64,000 nt of DNA from Meira nashicola (GCA_001600355.1 BCJU01000003.1:62001-126000); one strand, 5' to 3'; numbered from the stretch's first letter, positions 46,568 through 57,094 are shown. Notes: generated by a model not told the origin, from the sequence alone. Translations and numbers: made by a program.

Positions 46568-49500
46568 TTAATCACTATCATCTAGTAATGATCGTTGACT
46601 TTTGATGCTACTTTGATAACTTTGTTGACGTGATCCCAAGCCTGGTCGGGCAGGGATTGCGGGTTTTGAAGATGTCGGCTCAAGATTGGTACTTTTTGCA
46701 ATAGAAGGTTTATTTGGTATTGGCGGTGGTGCATTGGTCTTTGTTGGCCCCTTTTCTAGTCGCGAATCAGCTGATTTGGTCATGACTTTATTTGATGGTG
46801 GTTGAGGAGGTTGTCTCCTTTGCTGCCCGTTTGCACTAATAGCAGAAGAAATTTTGGGTAATGGAGAAGTGGCAGATGGTCCAAGCGAGCTGTTCGCATA
46901 TTGCTCTATCGGAAGAGAGTTTTGCCGGCGAGCATATTGTGCTGACATTTCGGCAGATTTGCTAAATATATTTTGGCCATCTCCCACCCCTGCAGCTGTG
47001 GTGATATCGCCTTCATCCTCTTCTTCGCTAGTCAAAGCTTCATTCCACCATGCTTTTTGTGCATTAGAAGGTTCCGGTAATTCATCCGTCAAATATCCAT
47101 CATTATTCGCTTTGTCATGATCATCATCGATCACACGAGAAGTGGACGGGATCAATTCACCATTTTGTGATTGGATAGATTTGTACTTGTTCACCAACTG
47201 TTTACGTAATTGCTCACGTTTATCATTATCATACAATCGCGCTTCAGCTTGGAGTAGTGCAAAGACAGGTCGATGATCAGAAGTGAGTAATTCAGCTCGA
47301 TCGTACATCACCATATCCATCTTGAAAGGATAATTACTCTTGTATAAAATTCGATCTGTCCAAGCAGGAACGCGCATCTTTTCACTTGTATCATAAATTT
47401 GACTTCGAAAATCATATTTGTACGTTGGCAAAAATACCAGCATACTCTCTTTGTAACCCAAGAATGCTTGTCTCGCTTCTTTAGACTCAAGCAACTGATC
47501 ACGTTTACTCAATTCTTCCAAATCCCCACGATCACAAAGAGGTCGAATTTCTTCATTTGTTCCTTCAATACGATAATTAAAATCACCAAACCAAATCGAA
47601 TGATGACTATTATCAATCGTCCTTCCCATATTGAATCCAAGTTCTCGATTGATGGTATGAAAATCCGCATTACGTTCATCCACGTTCGATTTACCGGCAG
47701 CAAAATGAGCAGTAACAAAGCAAAAGCTCGTATCATAAATATTCAATCGAATCGCAACTCCTCCTTTGTTACCTGACATACCTTTAAGACCAGTCTTCTT
47801 TGTTGCAGCTTCCACTCGACGAACATGAGGTAAGATTGTCTCTTTGATCAAAATAATCATTGCAGTACCAACAAGCTGTTCACTGCGCAAGGGAATGTAA
47901 CGACTAGATTTCTCTGATCGTTTACTAACTGCATCTGTAATTATTGTTTCCCAAATGCGCAACTTTTCAGGATCGGTCAATAAAATTTGCTGTGGTGTTA
48001 AAGGTACAACTTCTTGCAGTCCGATCGCTATAATGTCAGGTTCCTCTTTCGTTGGGAACAAGAATGGTATCAATGATTCTCCACTAGGTCCTCTTCCGGC
48101 CAAGTTCCATGTGCCAGTAAACACTGAAACTGATTGTGTTGTTGAAAATTCATCCAATCTCTCATTCAATTCAGTGTTGACGGCATCATGGATCGGATCA
48201 TAAACACTGACGGGTTTTTGATTTGCCATGTTGCCCAAAAGAGCATCAATTACGTTTTGCTTGGATTTATCCTGGAAATTATTGATATACAATCGTGAAG
48301 CAGATTTTGCAGCATCTGATAAAAAGCTTCCTAGTGTCTTTTTTCCAACACCAGTTCTTGTGAATGTGCTATTCAACGCCCCAGTACCAGCATAAATCTT
48401 GGAAAGTGCATCCCCATTCTCTGCCCACAATACACGATGATTGGACCAGAGTGTATTTCCAGCATCAGGTAAGCCTCCATCGTCTGTACACAATAAGAGC
48501 GCATCTTGACTGAGAATATCTTGAGCAACATTAGTTCGATCCAAACAGTCTAGGCAATTAGTACGAAAAACTCCTTGCTGACGTTGTATCAATTGATCGT
48601 TCTGATTAACCAGCGCATACCCAAAAGCTCTTCTTTTCGATTGGACTGGACTTAGTCTCTTTAATTCTGCTTTGGTGCCTTCTAAGCCTCCTCCAGACCT
48701 CGTAGTAGCATGAAAATCAAAGTTTGTCAAACCGATCGAATCAATCGCATCTCCTTCAGTCGGATTGATGGGGTCTTCTTTCGAAATTGAGGACAAGTAC
48801 ACCTCTTCTGCTTCTGAGTTACGCATATGTTCAGCATAAGCTGCAGTCAAAACTGTTTCCGCATCTCTAGCTCCGAGCAAATTAAGAGAATGTACATGTC
48901 GATATTGTTCCAAGAGATCAGCAAAGTGTCTATCAAATGCCGGTTGAGAAGCCAATCGTGAACGGGTAACCTGAATGCGTGCATTGAAAGCCTGTAGACC
49001 TTGTTGTTCCCAAAATAATGGCACAGATCCTCGAACTTGAACATAACTCATCGTCTTGTCCTCATAAGTGTACAAAGTTTCTGTTTCGGCAAAGTTGGCC
49101 ACATTTCCGTCATCATCTACACCACGAGTTGCAAATCGTGTTCCTGCACGTTTCCAGCTTAATCTACTGATCAGAGCAATATTTGCAGGTCCAATTTGAG
49201 TGGCTCCAACGTATCCTTGAATGACAGTTGTTAGAAAACTTTCTTTATCTAATGCTCTCCTCTCTTCTGGTTCAAGTCGATTTCGATATTCATGTAAAGA
49301 TTGCATCAAGTATGTATTCCAAACAAATCTTTCATCAAATCCATCTTGTAATCCAGATGTGGCTGAATTTTGCTCGTCTGCTGCTACTGTTACTGCGCTC
49401 TCTTCTCCTTCCAGGGAGATGAGAGGAGATGGTTTAGGGGCTCTTCTCCTAGCTTGATTGCCAACTCGCTTCTCCAATCGCCTTGAAAGATCAAATGTGC

Positions 49501-50044
49501 CATCTTTAGCGAAATAAAATGTTCCTGTACTCATCAATTTGCGTATACTTGCACATGGATGTTCAACGATACCGGCTTGATTGGAAGGAGTGTATCCTGC
49601 TTCATGAGGCAAAGGTTTTGCTCCTTGAGGATCTAAAGGGCCTCCATAATTATCTTCATATGCTAATGCATTATCGTCCCATAATGATTTATTGAGGCAA
49701 TAAAATCGGACTGATGATACCCGAAGTACTTTCTCGCCCGGTCTGATATTTCCTACCGAATTAGCATGATCAATTATTCCAACAAACAAATCCGAGCCTA
49801 CATTAATCAAACCTAAACAACCATAAGCTTGATCATGTAATTTACGTAATCTGTCAAAATCACCAATGTCTTTTACTGATAGCGTTTCAATCACCGCTCG
49901 ATGACTTTCATTTGAAGAAGAGGAAGATGCCGATTGTCGACCATTTTGAATTGAACTCAAAATCAATGCAGTTCGCGTATCATTATTTTCGTCGCCCACT
50001 AGAAGAATCGCCCTCTTGGGTGATTCACGTAAATAGACTTGCAT
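46568..50044 (-). CDS. Synaptojanin-like inositol polyphosphate 5-phosphatase (Sac1 + 5-phosphatase)
   Basis: 1158 residues in one exon with the yeast Inp51/52/53 layout. The N-terminal Sac1 domain carries the Cys-x5-Arg active site in RTNCLDCLDRTNVAQ (Cys497, Arg503), so it should be active on PI3P/PI4P-type lipids. The central 5-phosphatase domain (about 620-960) has WFGDFNYRIEG, VPAWTDRILYKS and SDHRPVFALL, the metal- and substrate-binding motifs that remove the 5-phosphate from PI(4,5)P2. The last 180 residues are Pro/Ser-rich (for example PPQPPSNK), the usual docking tail for SH3 and endocytic partners. It acts at the plasma membrane and on endocytic vesicles. Which of the yeast paralogues it matches best cannot be told. 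Divergent from the dioxygenase gene. Confidence 0.95.
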   Translation of the reverse strand: MQVYLRESPKRAILLVGDENNDTRTALILSSIQNGRQSASSSSSNESHRAVIETLSVKDIGDFDRLRKLHDQAYGCLGLINVGSDLFVGIIDHANSVGNIRPGEKVLRVSSVRFYCLNKSLWDDNALAYEDNYGGPLDPQGAKPLPHEAGYTPSNQAGIVEHPCASIRKLMSTGTFYFAKDGTFDLSRRLEKRVGNQARRRAPKPSPLISLEGEESAVTVAADEQNSATSGLQDGFDERFVWNTYLMQSLHEYRNRLEPEERRALDKESFLTTVIQGYVGATQIGPANIALISRLSWKRAGTRFATRGVDDDGNVANFAETETLYTYEDKTMSYVQVRGSVPLFWEQQGLQAFNARIQVTRSRLASQPAFDRHFADLLEQYRHVHSLNLLGARDAETVLTAAYAEHMRNSEAEEVYLSSISKEDPINPTEGDAIDSIGLTNFDFHATTRSGGGLEGTKAELKRLSPVQSKRRAFGYALVNQNDQLIQRQQGVFRTNCLDCLDRTNVAQDILSQDALLLCTDDGGLPDAGNTLWSNHRVLWAENGDALSKIYAGTGALNSTFTRTGVGKKTLGSFLSDAAKSASRLYINNFQDKSKQNVIDALLGNMANQKPVSVYDPIHDAVNTELNERLDEFSTTQSVSVFTGTWNLAGRGPSGESLIPFLFPTKEEPDIIAIGLQEVVPLTPQQILLTDPEKLRIWETIITDAVSKRSEKSSRYIPLRSEQLVGTAMIILIKETILPHVRRVEAATKKTGLKGMSGNKGGVAIRLNIYDTSFCFVTAHFAAGKSNVDERNADFHTINRELGFNMGRTIDNSHHSIWFGDFNYRIEGTNEEIRPLCDRGDLEELSKRDQLLESKEARQAFLGYKESMLVFLPTYKYDFRSQIYDTSEKMRVPAWTDRILYKSNYPFKMDMVMYDRAELLTSDHRPVFALLQAEARLYDNDKREQLRKQLVNKYKSIQSQNGELIPSTSRVIDDDHDKANNDGYLTDELPEPSNAQKAWWNEALTSEEEDEGDITTAAGVGDGQNIFSKSAEMSAQYARRQNSLPIEQYANSSLGPSATSPLPKISSAISANGQQRRQPPQPPSNKVMTKSADSRLEKGPTKTNAPPPIPNKPSIAKSTNLEPTSSKPAIPARPGLGSRQQSYQSSIKSQRSLLDDSD

Positions 50045-50420
50045 TCCGATAACATAACATCGTTAAAAAACGTTGATTGAGAGGACAAGAAACAGTTTGC
50101 TTACCTGGTTAGCACTCTGCAAACATTCATTCATCCCTTCGCGCCACAAGGGATGGGGGCCGCTAATTAGTGGAGAGGAGAGGCTCGTGCGTGTTTGAAG
50201 ACTTGTCTCCGTTCCGTTTTGTAAATCGGAGGAAGTGAACGCGGGCGAAATGACTTGAGCTTGTGCATATATGCATGTATGGGAGCCTATAGAATTCTGG
50301 CTATTATACTACAAGTGTTGTCCTCGGACAAGAAGTGCCCGTTGTTGATTGAATAGCAAAGGCATATGTAACTCATTCCCATACTATCATCTTCAATCAT
50401 CAAGAGTAACTTTCAACAAA
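50045..50420. promoter_or_regulatory. Divergent promoter region, synaptojanin-like gene and catechol dioxygenase
   Basis: 376 bp between the two starts, with no ORF of interest. It should hold the control sites of the first gene of the salicylate cluster. Confidence 0.45.
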
Positions 50421-51416
50421 ATGGCACCAACAGCAACAAATAATACCAATGGCCAAAATGCTACAACTTCATCACCATCTTCTACTTATTTAAGTAAAAA
50501 TCCAGAAGTTGCACAATTTTCACAATTTTGTCAAAGCAATTCGGGTAAAAATGCAAATCCACGTGCAAAAGAAGTTATGGATAGTTTGATGGCACACTTA
50601 CATGCTTGGTTTGATGAAGTCAAAGTTACGCCAGAAGAATTTTTGATGGGTTGTAATGCATTGGCAAAAGCAGGAAGAATGTGTGACGATAAAAGAAACG
50701 AATTTATCTTACTCGGTGATATTATGGGTTTAGAAACTTTAGCTGATACAATGGCCTACGAAGAAGCACGTAAACAAGCTTCTGCTGGTAAAGTTGAAGG
50801 TAAAGGTGGACAAGCAACAAAATCGTTACCTACTTCATCTGCTATCCTTGGACCATTCTTCCGAGAAAATGCACCAGAATATGCTATGGGTCATGATATC
50901 GTTCAAGATCGTAGTACACGTAATCATGAAGGTAAACAAGGAGAGTCAACATTCATGTTTGGAACATTGACTGATGTTGATGGAAAGCCTATCGAAGGTG
51001 CAACGATTGATGTATGGCATGATGCAATTAATGGATTATACGAACAACAAGATCCTAATCAACCCGAATACAATTGTCGTGGAAAGTTTACAACAGGAGC
51101 AGATGGAAAGTATAGCTACAAATGTTTGAAACCTGTAGCTTATCCTATCCCATACGATAGTACAAGTGGAGATTTACTTAAACTTTTGGATAGATCACCA
51201 ATGCGTCCAAGTCATATTCATTTATTCATTCGTGCAAAAGGCTTTCAACCTCTTATCACTCAAATCTTTGATCGTTCTTGCCCTTATTTACAGAATGATT
51301 CAGTCTTTGCAACAAAGGATGATCTCGTTGTCGATTTTGTCAAAGCAAGTAACCCTCAAGCAAAAGATTGTGTTTGGGAATTACCATACGATATTCGTTT
51401 GGTCAAACAAGTTTAA
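50421..51416 (+). CDS. Intradiol ring-cleavage dioxygenase (catechol 1,2-dioxygenase type)
   Basis: 331 residues from the ATG at 50421; the reading frame opens at 50349 but the added 24 residues lack family similarity. The enzyme opens catechol (or hydroxyquinol) between its hydroxyls to give cis,cis-muconate, using non-haem Fe(III). The four iron ligands are visible: Tyr207 (NGLYEQQ), Tyr245 (YPIPYDST), His265 and His267 (RPSHIHLFIRAKGF). The N-terminal helical dimerisation domain precedes the GTLTDVDGKPIEGATIDVWH strand block typical of the family. Cytosolic. Neighbours are a muconate-lactonizing-type propeller, a bZIP regulator and a salicylate-hydroxylase-type enzyme, which argues for catechol as the substrate; hydroxyquinol remains possible. 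Confidence 0.9.
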   Translation: MAPTATNNTNGQNATTSSPSSTYLSKNPEVAQFSQFCQSNSGKNANPRAKEVMDSLMAHLHAWFDEVKVTPEEFLMGCNALAKAGRMCDDKRNEFILLGDIMGLETLADTMAYEEARKQASAGKVEGKGGQATKSLPTSSAILGPFFRENAPEYAMGHDIVQDRSTRNHEGKQGESTFMFGTLTDVDGKPIEGATIDVWHDAINGLYEQQDPNQPEYNCRGKFTTGADGKYSYKCLKPVAYPIPYDSTSGDLLKLLDRSPMRPSHIHLFIRAKGFQPLITQIFDRSCPYLQNDSVFATKDDLVVDFVKASNPQAKDCVWELPYDIRLVKQV

Positions 51417-51775
51417 ATAGGGGAAGGAGAAGTTCTTCTTAAAATTATCATTTGTAAATTAAATTTTATTCTCTTTTATTGAAAATATCATGTGCGTAGC
51501 TCCTCAAAAAGGTCATGAGTCTCGATAATGACAGAGGATCGGAAATAGCGTAGTGCGGTTAACCCGAGCATGCATGCATGCTTCCTATAAAATTGCGGGG
51601 TAGTAGCAGGAAATAAGCGACGCGTCCGTTCCTATACAAGATTCGGAAGTGGGTTTGTATCATCCGGGTTAGAGGAGGTAAATTTAACAAGAGCAGAAAC
51701 ATATGTGCATCAAATATCTTTTTTTGGCTTTGCCGTCATTCAAGACAATCGACACGATAACTATACTGCGAAGAG
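51417..51775. other. Intergenic region, 359 bp
   Basis: Between the dioxygenase and the lactonizing-enzyme genes. It has a GCATGCATGCATGC palindrome near 51568-51581 and otherwise no clear feature. Confidence 0.45.
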
Positions 51776-53119
51776 ATGGGTAGTATACGTTCAATAAACG
51801 GTGATCATGATGGAGGAGGAGGAGGACATCGATTGATCGTTGGAACATTCAATACTCCTGAATTATTTTTACTCAATTTTAATTCAGATAAACAAACATT
51901 GCAAGTTGAAGCAAGATGGGAAGCTATAGGAAATCATTCTTGGTTAGCATTAGACAAGAAAAAAGAACTTTTATTAGCAACATGTTGGACTGAACCACCT
52001 TGTATTGCATCTTATCGATTAAATATACAAGAAAGACAAGCGAAGTTGATCGATACTCAAACAATAAAAAGTAGATCAGGATACGTTGCAAGTCATCATC
52101 ATTTAGAAGGAAACAAAGGTAGAGCATATACTGCAGGTGGTTCATCAGGTGAAGTGTTGGAATTAAACTTAGAAAGTGGAGAATTAAAAGCAACGTTACA
52201 AGAGATGAATTATATAAATGGAGAAACGATTTTAACAGAACAAGGAAAGAGAATTAGAGGGGAGGTGAACGGTAACAACATCACAAATCAAATCACAACT
52301 GAGAAAAATGGAAAAGAAAGTGAAAACGTGTTGGATTTCGGAGGATTACGTCATGGCGCCCATAGCGTTGATCTTTCGCCTGATGGAAAGTTAATGTATG
52401 TGGCGGATATTGGAAGGAATTGCGTTTGGGTTCATAAATTAGATGAAGAAGGTTTGATTGATTCAACGCAAAAGATTATTTCACCTAGATCGAATGATGG
52501 ACCTAGACATGTTTGGCCACATCCGAATGGTAATTATGTTTATGTACTTCAAGAACATTCAAGTATGGTCGATGTTTTTAAAGTTAATAAACAGAAAGGA
52601 ACTCTTGAATGGATTCAAGGTGTTCGAATCATTCCCGAAGATCAAGATGAGAAATTATTTTGGGCTGATGAAGTGAGAATAATTCCAAGTTCACCGGGTG
52701 TACCGATCTGTGAACCTGATCTTTTAGTTGCATCAACACGAGGACTTGAAAAAGAAACGAAAGGATATGTTGCTTTGTTTAAGCTAACAAGTGAAGGATT
52801 GATAATTGTGAAAGAAAAGGAAGATAGAAATGCTTGGTTGGATATTTGGCAATCACCAACTTCAGGCGGTTGGGCAAATGCGATTGAACCTTGTTATAAA
52901 TTATTACATGATCCTAAACATTCTCTTACTTGTCAAACAAGAACCAATCAAGGTCAATACATGGCATTAACTGATAGCGAAGAAGGATTAGTGATGATTT
53001 TATCAATCGAAACTGATACGAACAAATCCACAAAGCATATAGTCGAAGTAGCTCGAACCTCCTTAGGTAAAGCTAGCGATGGCCAAATTCGCGGTTCAGC
53101 CACCTCTGTTTGGCTGTGA
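51776..53119 (+). CDS. Lactonase-fold muconate-lactonizing-type enzyme (fungal CMLE-like beta-propeller)
   Basis: 447 residues in one exon, with an N-terminal Gly-rich piece (DGGGGGHRL). The remainder is a seven-bladed propeller of the lactonase / 3-carboxy-cis,cis-muconate lactonizing enzyme family: LIVGTFNTPELFLLNF, SWLALDKKKELLLATCWTEP, RHGAHSVDLSPDGKLMYVAD and GPRHVWPHPNGNYVYVLQEH are blade repeats with the family-typical Gly-His/Arg-His positions. Fungal members of this fold close the lactone ring of (carboxy)muconate in the beta-ketoadipate pathway. Beside a catechol-type dioxygenase the likely reaction is cis,cis-muconate to muconolactone; the 3-carboxy substrate of the protocatechuate branch cannot be excluded. 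Cytosolic, no signal peptide. Confidence 0.84.
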   Translation: MGSIRSINGDHDGGGGGHRLIVGTFNTPELFLLNFNSDKQTLQVEARWEAIGNHSWLALDKKKELLLATCWTEPPCIASYRLNIQERQAKLIDTQTIKSRSGYVASHHHLEGNKGRAYTAGGSSGEVLELNLESGELKATLQEMNYINGETILTEQGKRIRGEVNGNNITNQITTEKNGKESENVLDFGGLRHGAHSVDLSPDGKLMYVADIGRNCVWVHKLDEEGLIDSTQKIISPRSNDGPRHVWPHPNGNYVYVLQEHSSMVDVFKVNKQKGTLEWIQGVRIIPEDQDEKLFWADEVRIIPSSPGVPICEPDLLVASTRGLEKETKGYVALFKLTSEGLIIVKEKEDRNAWLDIWQSPTSGGWANAIEPCYKLLHDPKHSLTCQTRTNQGQYMALTDSEEGLVMILSIETDTNKSTKHIVEVARTSLGKASDGQIRGSATSVWL

Positions 53120-53404
53120 TTCATCATAATAACAATGTAGAATATTATCATGTGTAGAAAAAGAAAAGATTTTCATTTGACGGGTATATGCTGCTAGTCT
53201 CGGCTTTTAGGTACATTTTTGACGTGCATTTTCCTGCACTGCGCCAGTAGCGTTTCTTCGGTTTTGGCTGTCAAAAACAACAACATTTTATGTTATATCC
53301 GGGGCCCGTTTTCTTAGATCCGTTCCATGTTTATAATAAAAACAACACAATCCGATGGAAATGTGTTTCTATGATTGTAACTACGATCTAAACATTCAAT
53401 TAAG

Positions 53405-54481
53405 ATGGAATTGTTTGATGATAATCTAGATTTTGAAGATGAAAGCAGCAGTACTACTTTAGCTTCAAGTAGTAGTAGTAGTACACCATTCAAGAATGAC
53501 GCAAAAGAAGCAAGAGAAAGAAGGCGTGAACAAACAAGATTAGCACAAAGAAGATTTAGAGCACGTCAAAAATGTAAAGCACATTTACAAGAACTTAAAT
53601 TGGATGTTGATCCAACGCCAAGTTGGTTTGATCCAAATGCAAAAACGATCAGTTTAGCTGATTCGGTTAGTACCGCATTATTATGTCATATGTATGTCTT
53701 TAAATCAAGTGAAGCAATGTGGGCAGCTTATTTATTATCAAATTGGTTAAACGTTTCAAAATCAGAATCAAATCAAACAGAAAAATTAATGAAAATTTGC
53801 TCACAAACAGGTGAAAATATTTCATCATGTGATGAAGGAGTAGAAGAAGCAAGGACAGCATTATCTGATTTTATTCAAACTACATATTCAGCTTATAATC
53901 AATCAAATTCATCAGAGCAAAGCAAATCATTACCTTCAAGACCGATATTAGACTGGTTTAGAGCATCGTTAGCAGTCGGGATAGCATTCGGTTTACCGAA
54001 TGATGAATTAGCAAAATGCAAAGCAACAAGTCAAATAAAATATCATTGGAATCAAAGAACGGCAAAAAGTTTTCCAATTCCAGAAAATATGCATCCAACA
54101 GAAGAACAATTTAATACGCCACACGGATTCGTAATCGATCTTTTACCATGGCCTGAAACACGCAAGAAAGCAATAATTGCAATTAAAGCTGGTGTTATCG
54201 ATCATGATACGTTTAAAATTGATACTGTTTTTGGTAGAGATGCTCAAAGGTTAACTTGTTCACCTTTTATAATTCATGGTCTTTCAACCGAAGATACATT
54301 CGATTTTCAAAATTATGAACGTGATGCAAAAATTGCAATGGATCCTAAAAATTGGGAATGCGCTCAAACTTGGTTAGAGAAATATTGGTTTTTAGTAGAA
54401 GAAGATACAATTAAACAAACGAATGATTGGAGAACCAAAAGGGGTTTATCTCCTGTTAGAGTGTATGATGTTGATCTGTAA
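53405..54481 (+). CDS. bZIP transcription factor with DUF3425 domain
   Basis: 358 residues in one exon. The basic region RERRREQTRLAQRRFRARQK (about residues 38-57) is an AP-1-like DNA contact helix, but the following leucine zipper is almost absent (only KAHLQELKLDVDPTP before a proline). The C-terminal half carries the DUF3425 pattern: TEEQFNTPHGFVIDLLPWPE with ETRKKAI next, as in many fungal bZIPs that regulate metabolic clusters. N-terminal Asp/Ser-rich stretch (SSSSSSTP) may be an activation region. Located between the lactonizing enzyme and the salicylate-hydroxylase-type gene, so it is a natural candidate regulator of this cluster. That role is inferred from position. Nuclear. Confidence 0.85.
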   Translation: MELFDDNLDFEDESSSTTLASSSSSSTPFKNDAKEARERRREQTRLAQRRFRARQKCKAHLQELKLDVDPTPSWFDPNAKTISLADSVSTALLCHMYVFKSSEAMWAAYLLSNWLNVSKSESNQTEKLMKICSQTGENISSCDEGVEEARTALSDFIQTTYSAYNQSNSSEQSKSLPSRPILDWFRASLAVGIAFGLPNDELAKCKATSQIKYHWNQRTAKSFPIPENMHPTEEQFNTPHGFVIDLLPWPETRKKAIIAIKAGVIDHDTFKIDTVFGRDAQRLTCSPFIIHGLSTEDTFDFQNYERDAKIAMDPKNWECAQTWLEKYWFLVEEDTIKQTNDWRTKRGLSPVRVYDVDL

Positions 54482-54497
54482 TATAGAATATATATCT

Positions 54498-55842
54498 TTA
54501 ATGGCCGATTCCTAAACTCTTTAACAACTTCTTGCCTTGTGCGAATTCAACTTCAGGATCGTACTGTTTGGAAAAATAATTAAAGTCAGTTTTCATATCA
54601 AAAAAAGAATTCCACAAAAATACTCACTCCCCAAATCCAATCCATGCGATTTTCGACATCATTTGCAATCTTCTTTCGGTCATCTCCGTGTTGACTTGCG
54701 AATTCATATACATCTCCAGCTTCTAAACTGGTTTCAAGTACTTTATTCGCTCTTGGTCGTCTAACAGAATCATAAACACTTAAAACTTGTTCTAAGTTAT
54801 TCTTTTCTACGCCTGTTTGACTTAATAGCCAACTCAAGAATACTGCATCTTCCATTGCTTGTCCGGCTAAAGCACCTTGATGTGGCGTTCCTCCATGTGC
54901 AGCATCTCCTGCTATACAAACTGTTCCTTTAACGTATGTTTCTAGTGTTGGCATAAGTTGATGTAATGCCCATTTACTTGGCTTTTCCATACATTTAAAC
55001 ATGGCAATAATATCTTTACCCCAACCGGAAAAATGACTAATCAATTCTTCTTGCGATGAAGGTTGAGTCCATGCTTCACCTTCAGCCAAATCAGGTCTTT
55101 TTGGCCATTGCGATCGATCTGTAGTGAATGCGACTAGGTTCACAGTCTCATGTTGATCGATTGGAAAGATTAAAACGTGTGTATCTTTTCCCAAAAACAT
55201 TTGGGGTGTCTTTGCATAAAATTCTCCTTTCTCTTCTCCAACTGCTTCGATGAATTGTTTTGTAGGGATTAAACCTCTGTATGCCCAAGTTCCCGACCAT
55301 TGAAGTTTTGCATCATAACCTAAAACATGCTTACGTACTTTACTATGAATTCCATCGTATCCGATCACAACATCTGTATCAAACGTTGTACCATCATCAA
55401 AATGTAATCTTTGAAGTCTTTCAGCAGGTTGTTGTATTTGTTCGATTTCAACAAGTCTTTTACCAAAATGAGACATCTTTTCATCAATATGTTTGACCAT
55501 AGAATCTAAGAATTTTGCCCGATGAACGGAAGAATTTCCATGTGGTTTTGTGTATGTTGTTCCGATTAATTCTTGTTTTTCACCTTCACCATCTCTCCAT
55601 TCAAACCAAATTCCACTATCAACGCATGTTGCTTGTTGTCTAAATTCTTCACCTAATCCAAGCTTTTCTAAGGCTGTTCTTGAATTGAATCCGAAACTTA
55701 TACCAGCTCCAATTTCACCATATTGACTTGCTGATTCAAATAAATCAACCGGAACACCTGCTCTTTTCAATCCAATAGCAGCTGAAATTCCACCAATTCC
55801 ACCTCCAATGATTGAAACGTGATAATCCTTGCTGGCCGTCAT
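54498..55842 (-). CDS. FAD monooxygenase, salicylate 1-hydroxylase type, two exons
   Basis: Exons 54628-55842 and 54498-54563 join over a 64-nt intron into 426 residues; splicing replaces a nonsense tail by a short C-terminus (YDPEVEFAQGKKLLKSLGIG). Class A flavin monooxygenase: FAD motif VSIIGGGIGGISAAIGL (GxGxxG), NAD(P)H/FAD motif DVVIGYDGIHSKVRK and the second FAD motif VCIAGDAAHGGTPHQGALAG. The pattern, with LFESASQYGEIGAGISFG, fits salicylate hydroxylases, which convert salicylate to catechol with loss of CO2. I start at the ATG at 55842 (MTASKDYH), since earlier in-frame residues do not fit. Close relatives act on other aromatic acids, but the dioxygenase and lactonizing enzyme next door support salicylate. 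Confidence 0.87.
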
Positions 55843-57094
55843 TGTTAAATTTGTATGTGATGGAAGAAAGGAAGAAGAAGTATGAAGCACTTTAAATAAA
55901 CAACCTCCCTCCGCTTCCTTCTCCACCTTTTCACTTCTCGCATACGTACGTTAATCAATTAACTTTTTCCGACTTTTCATTCGTACGTACATTTGAAAAT
56001 GCGGGGAAGCGCAGCACAGCTCTATTGCCTTGAAACATAAAAATACCAAAGCTCCGGGTTAATATTTTCTTTTGCTTATGACTTGTTATTCCGTATCGGA
56101 TAGAGTGCCCGAAAAAAAGCAAAGCCAAGCCAAGCTTAATTTTGCGTATTTTAGCCACACCGCCCACGGGCGGCGTAAAAGCTTCCGATCAATAATCGGA
56201 ACATGTCAACCAACTTGTGCTTATATCATCACATGCTTTTATATGCGTGGCGCGTGGGGTAGCATTCTACGCGATACGTAGACTAGTCCAATCATACCTA
56301 CAGGGTACCTTTGTTCATGAATGTTTTGCTCTTGTTTTGCTTGTTTTGCTCAAAACACATGTTTGTTTTGGGCAAAACAGGTCATGTATATTGCTTCCCC
56401 CCGCACCTTTCTCCCACACAGTAGCAAATAATCAGTGCATGTAACTTCCTTTCTTCCCCGCTAATGCGAATGTCTAAGCACATGTGACAGTGGTAATGTG
56501 CCAGGTGATAAAGAATTTCCGGCGGACAGAATGACTAGGACTTGAGTGACTCATTTCCATGGACGAAAATGTTTGCTATAAAAAGCCATGTATGACAAGA
56601 GTTTCATCACCCCTTTTTTCCCATTCAATATTGCATGTACATATGTGTGTATGGATAAATCATGTGCTTATGACTCTTTTCTGTGCTGAGCATGAATTGT
56701 ACCATGTGCTAATCTTATATGCAATGCTCAGCGGAGATTTCGGCGTGCAGATTCAGAAGAACGCGTGCTTCTTGAGCTCTTTTTTTATGGCTAGGAACAA
56801 ACGTATGTACATAGTCTACAGTTGTTTTGCCTCATTTCGGGCTCTTTTGCTGCATGCAACTTGTTCGATTTATGCATGACGTTCCTCTTTTTTTTTGATT
56901 GAATTGAGGATCAATGACTGATGACTGCCTTTTCATTCAAATATCAACACATACGATCGACGTATGACAACGTAAATTAGCCGAAACCTCTTGGGTAAAA
57001 ACATCGAAAAGATACAAAAAAGGGAATGTTTGCTTTTTAAGATCTTGTTTTCACCCATAAAATCGACAACAAATTTTGAATCAGTCGTCACAGT
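55843..57094. promoter_or_regulatory. Divergent promoter region, salicylate hydroxylase-type gene and ABC transporter
   Basis: 1.25 kb between divergent starts. Short ORFs are present but without recognisable content. A TGTTTTGC...GCAAAACA inverted repeat lies at 56342-56379 among several TTTTGC copies (56322-56380). Confidence 0.5.
56342..56379. promoter_or_regulatory. TGTTTTGC inverted repeat
   Basis: Arms TGTTTTGC (56342-56349) and GCAAAACA (56372-56379) are exact reverse complements 22 bp apart. Further TTTTGC copies lie just to the left (56323-56340). A shared control site of the divergent genes is possible but unproven. Confidence 0.35.

Noticed and set aside
56559..56879. 106-codon plus-strand ORF upstream of the ABC transporter
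   Set aside because: It is Cys/Phe/Met-rich without a motif and sits in the promoter region; likely chance.
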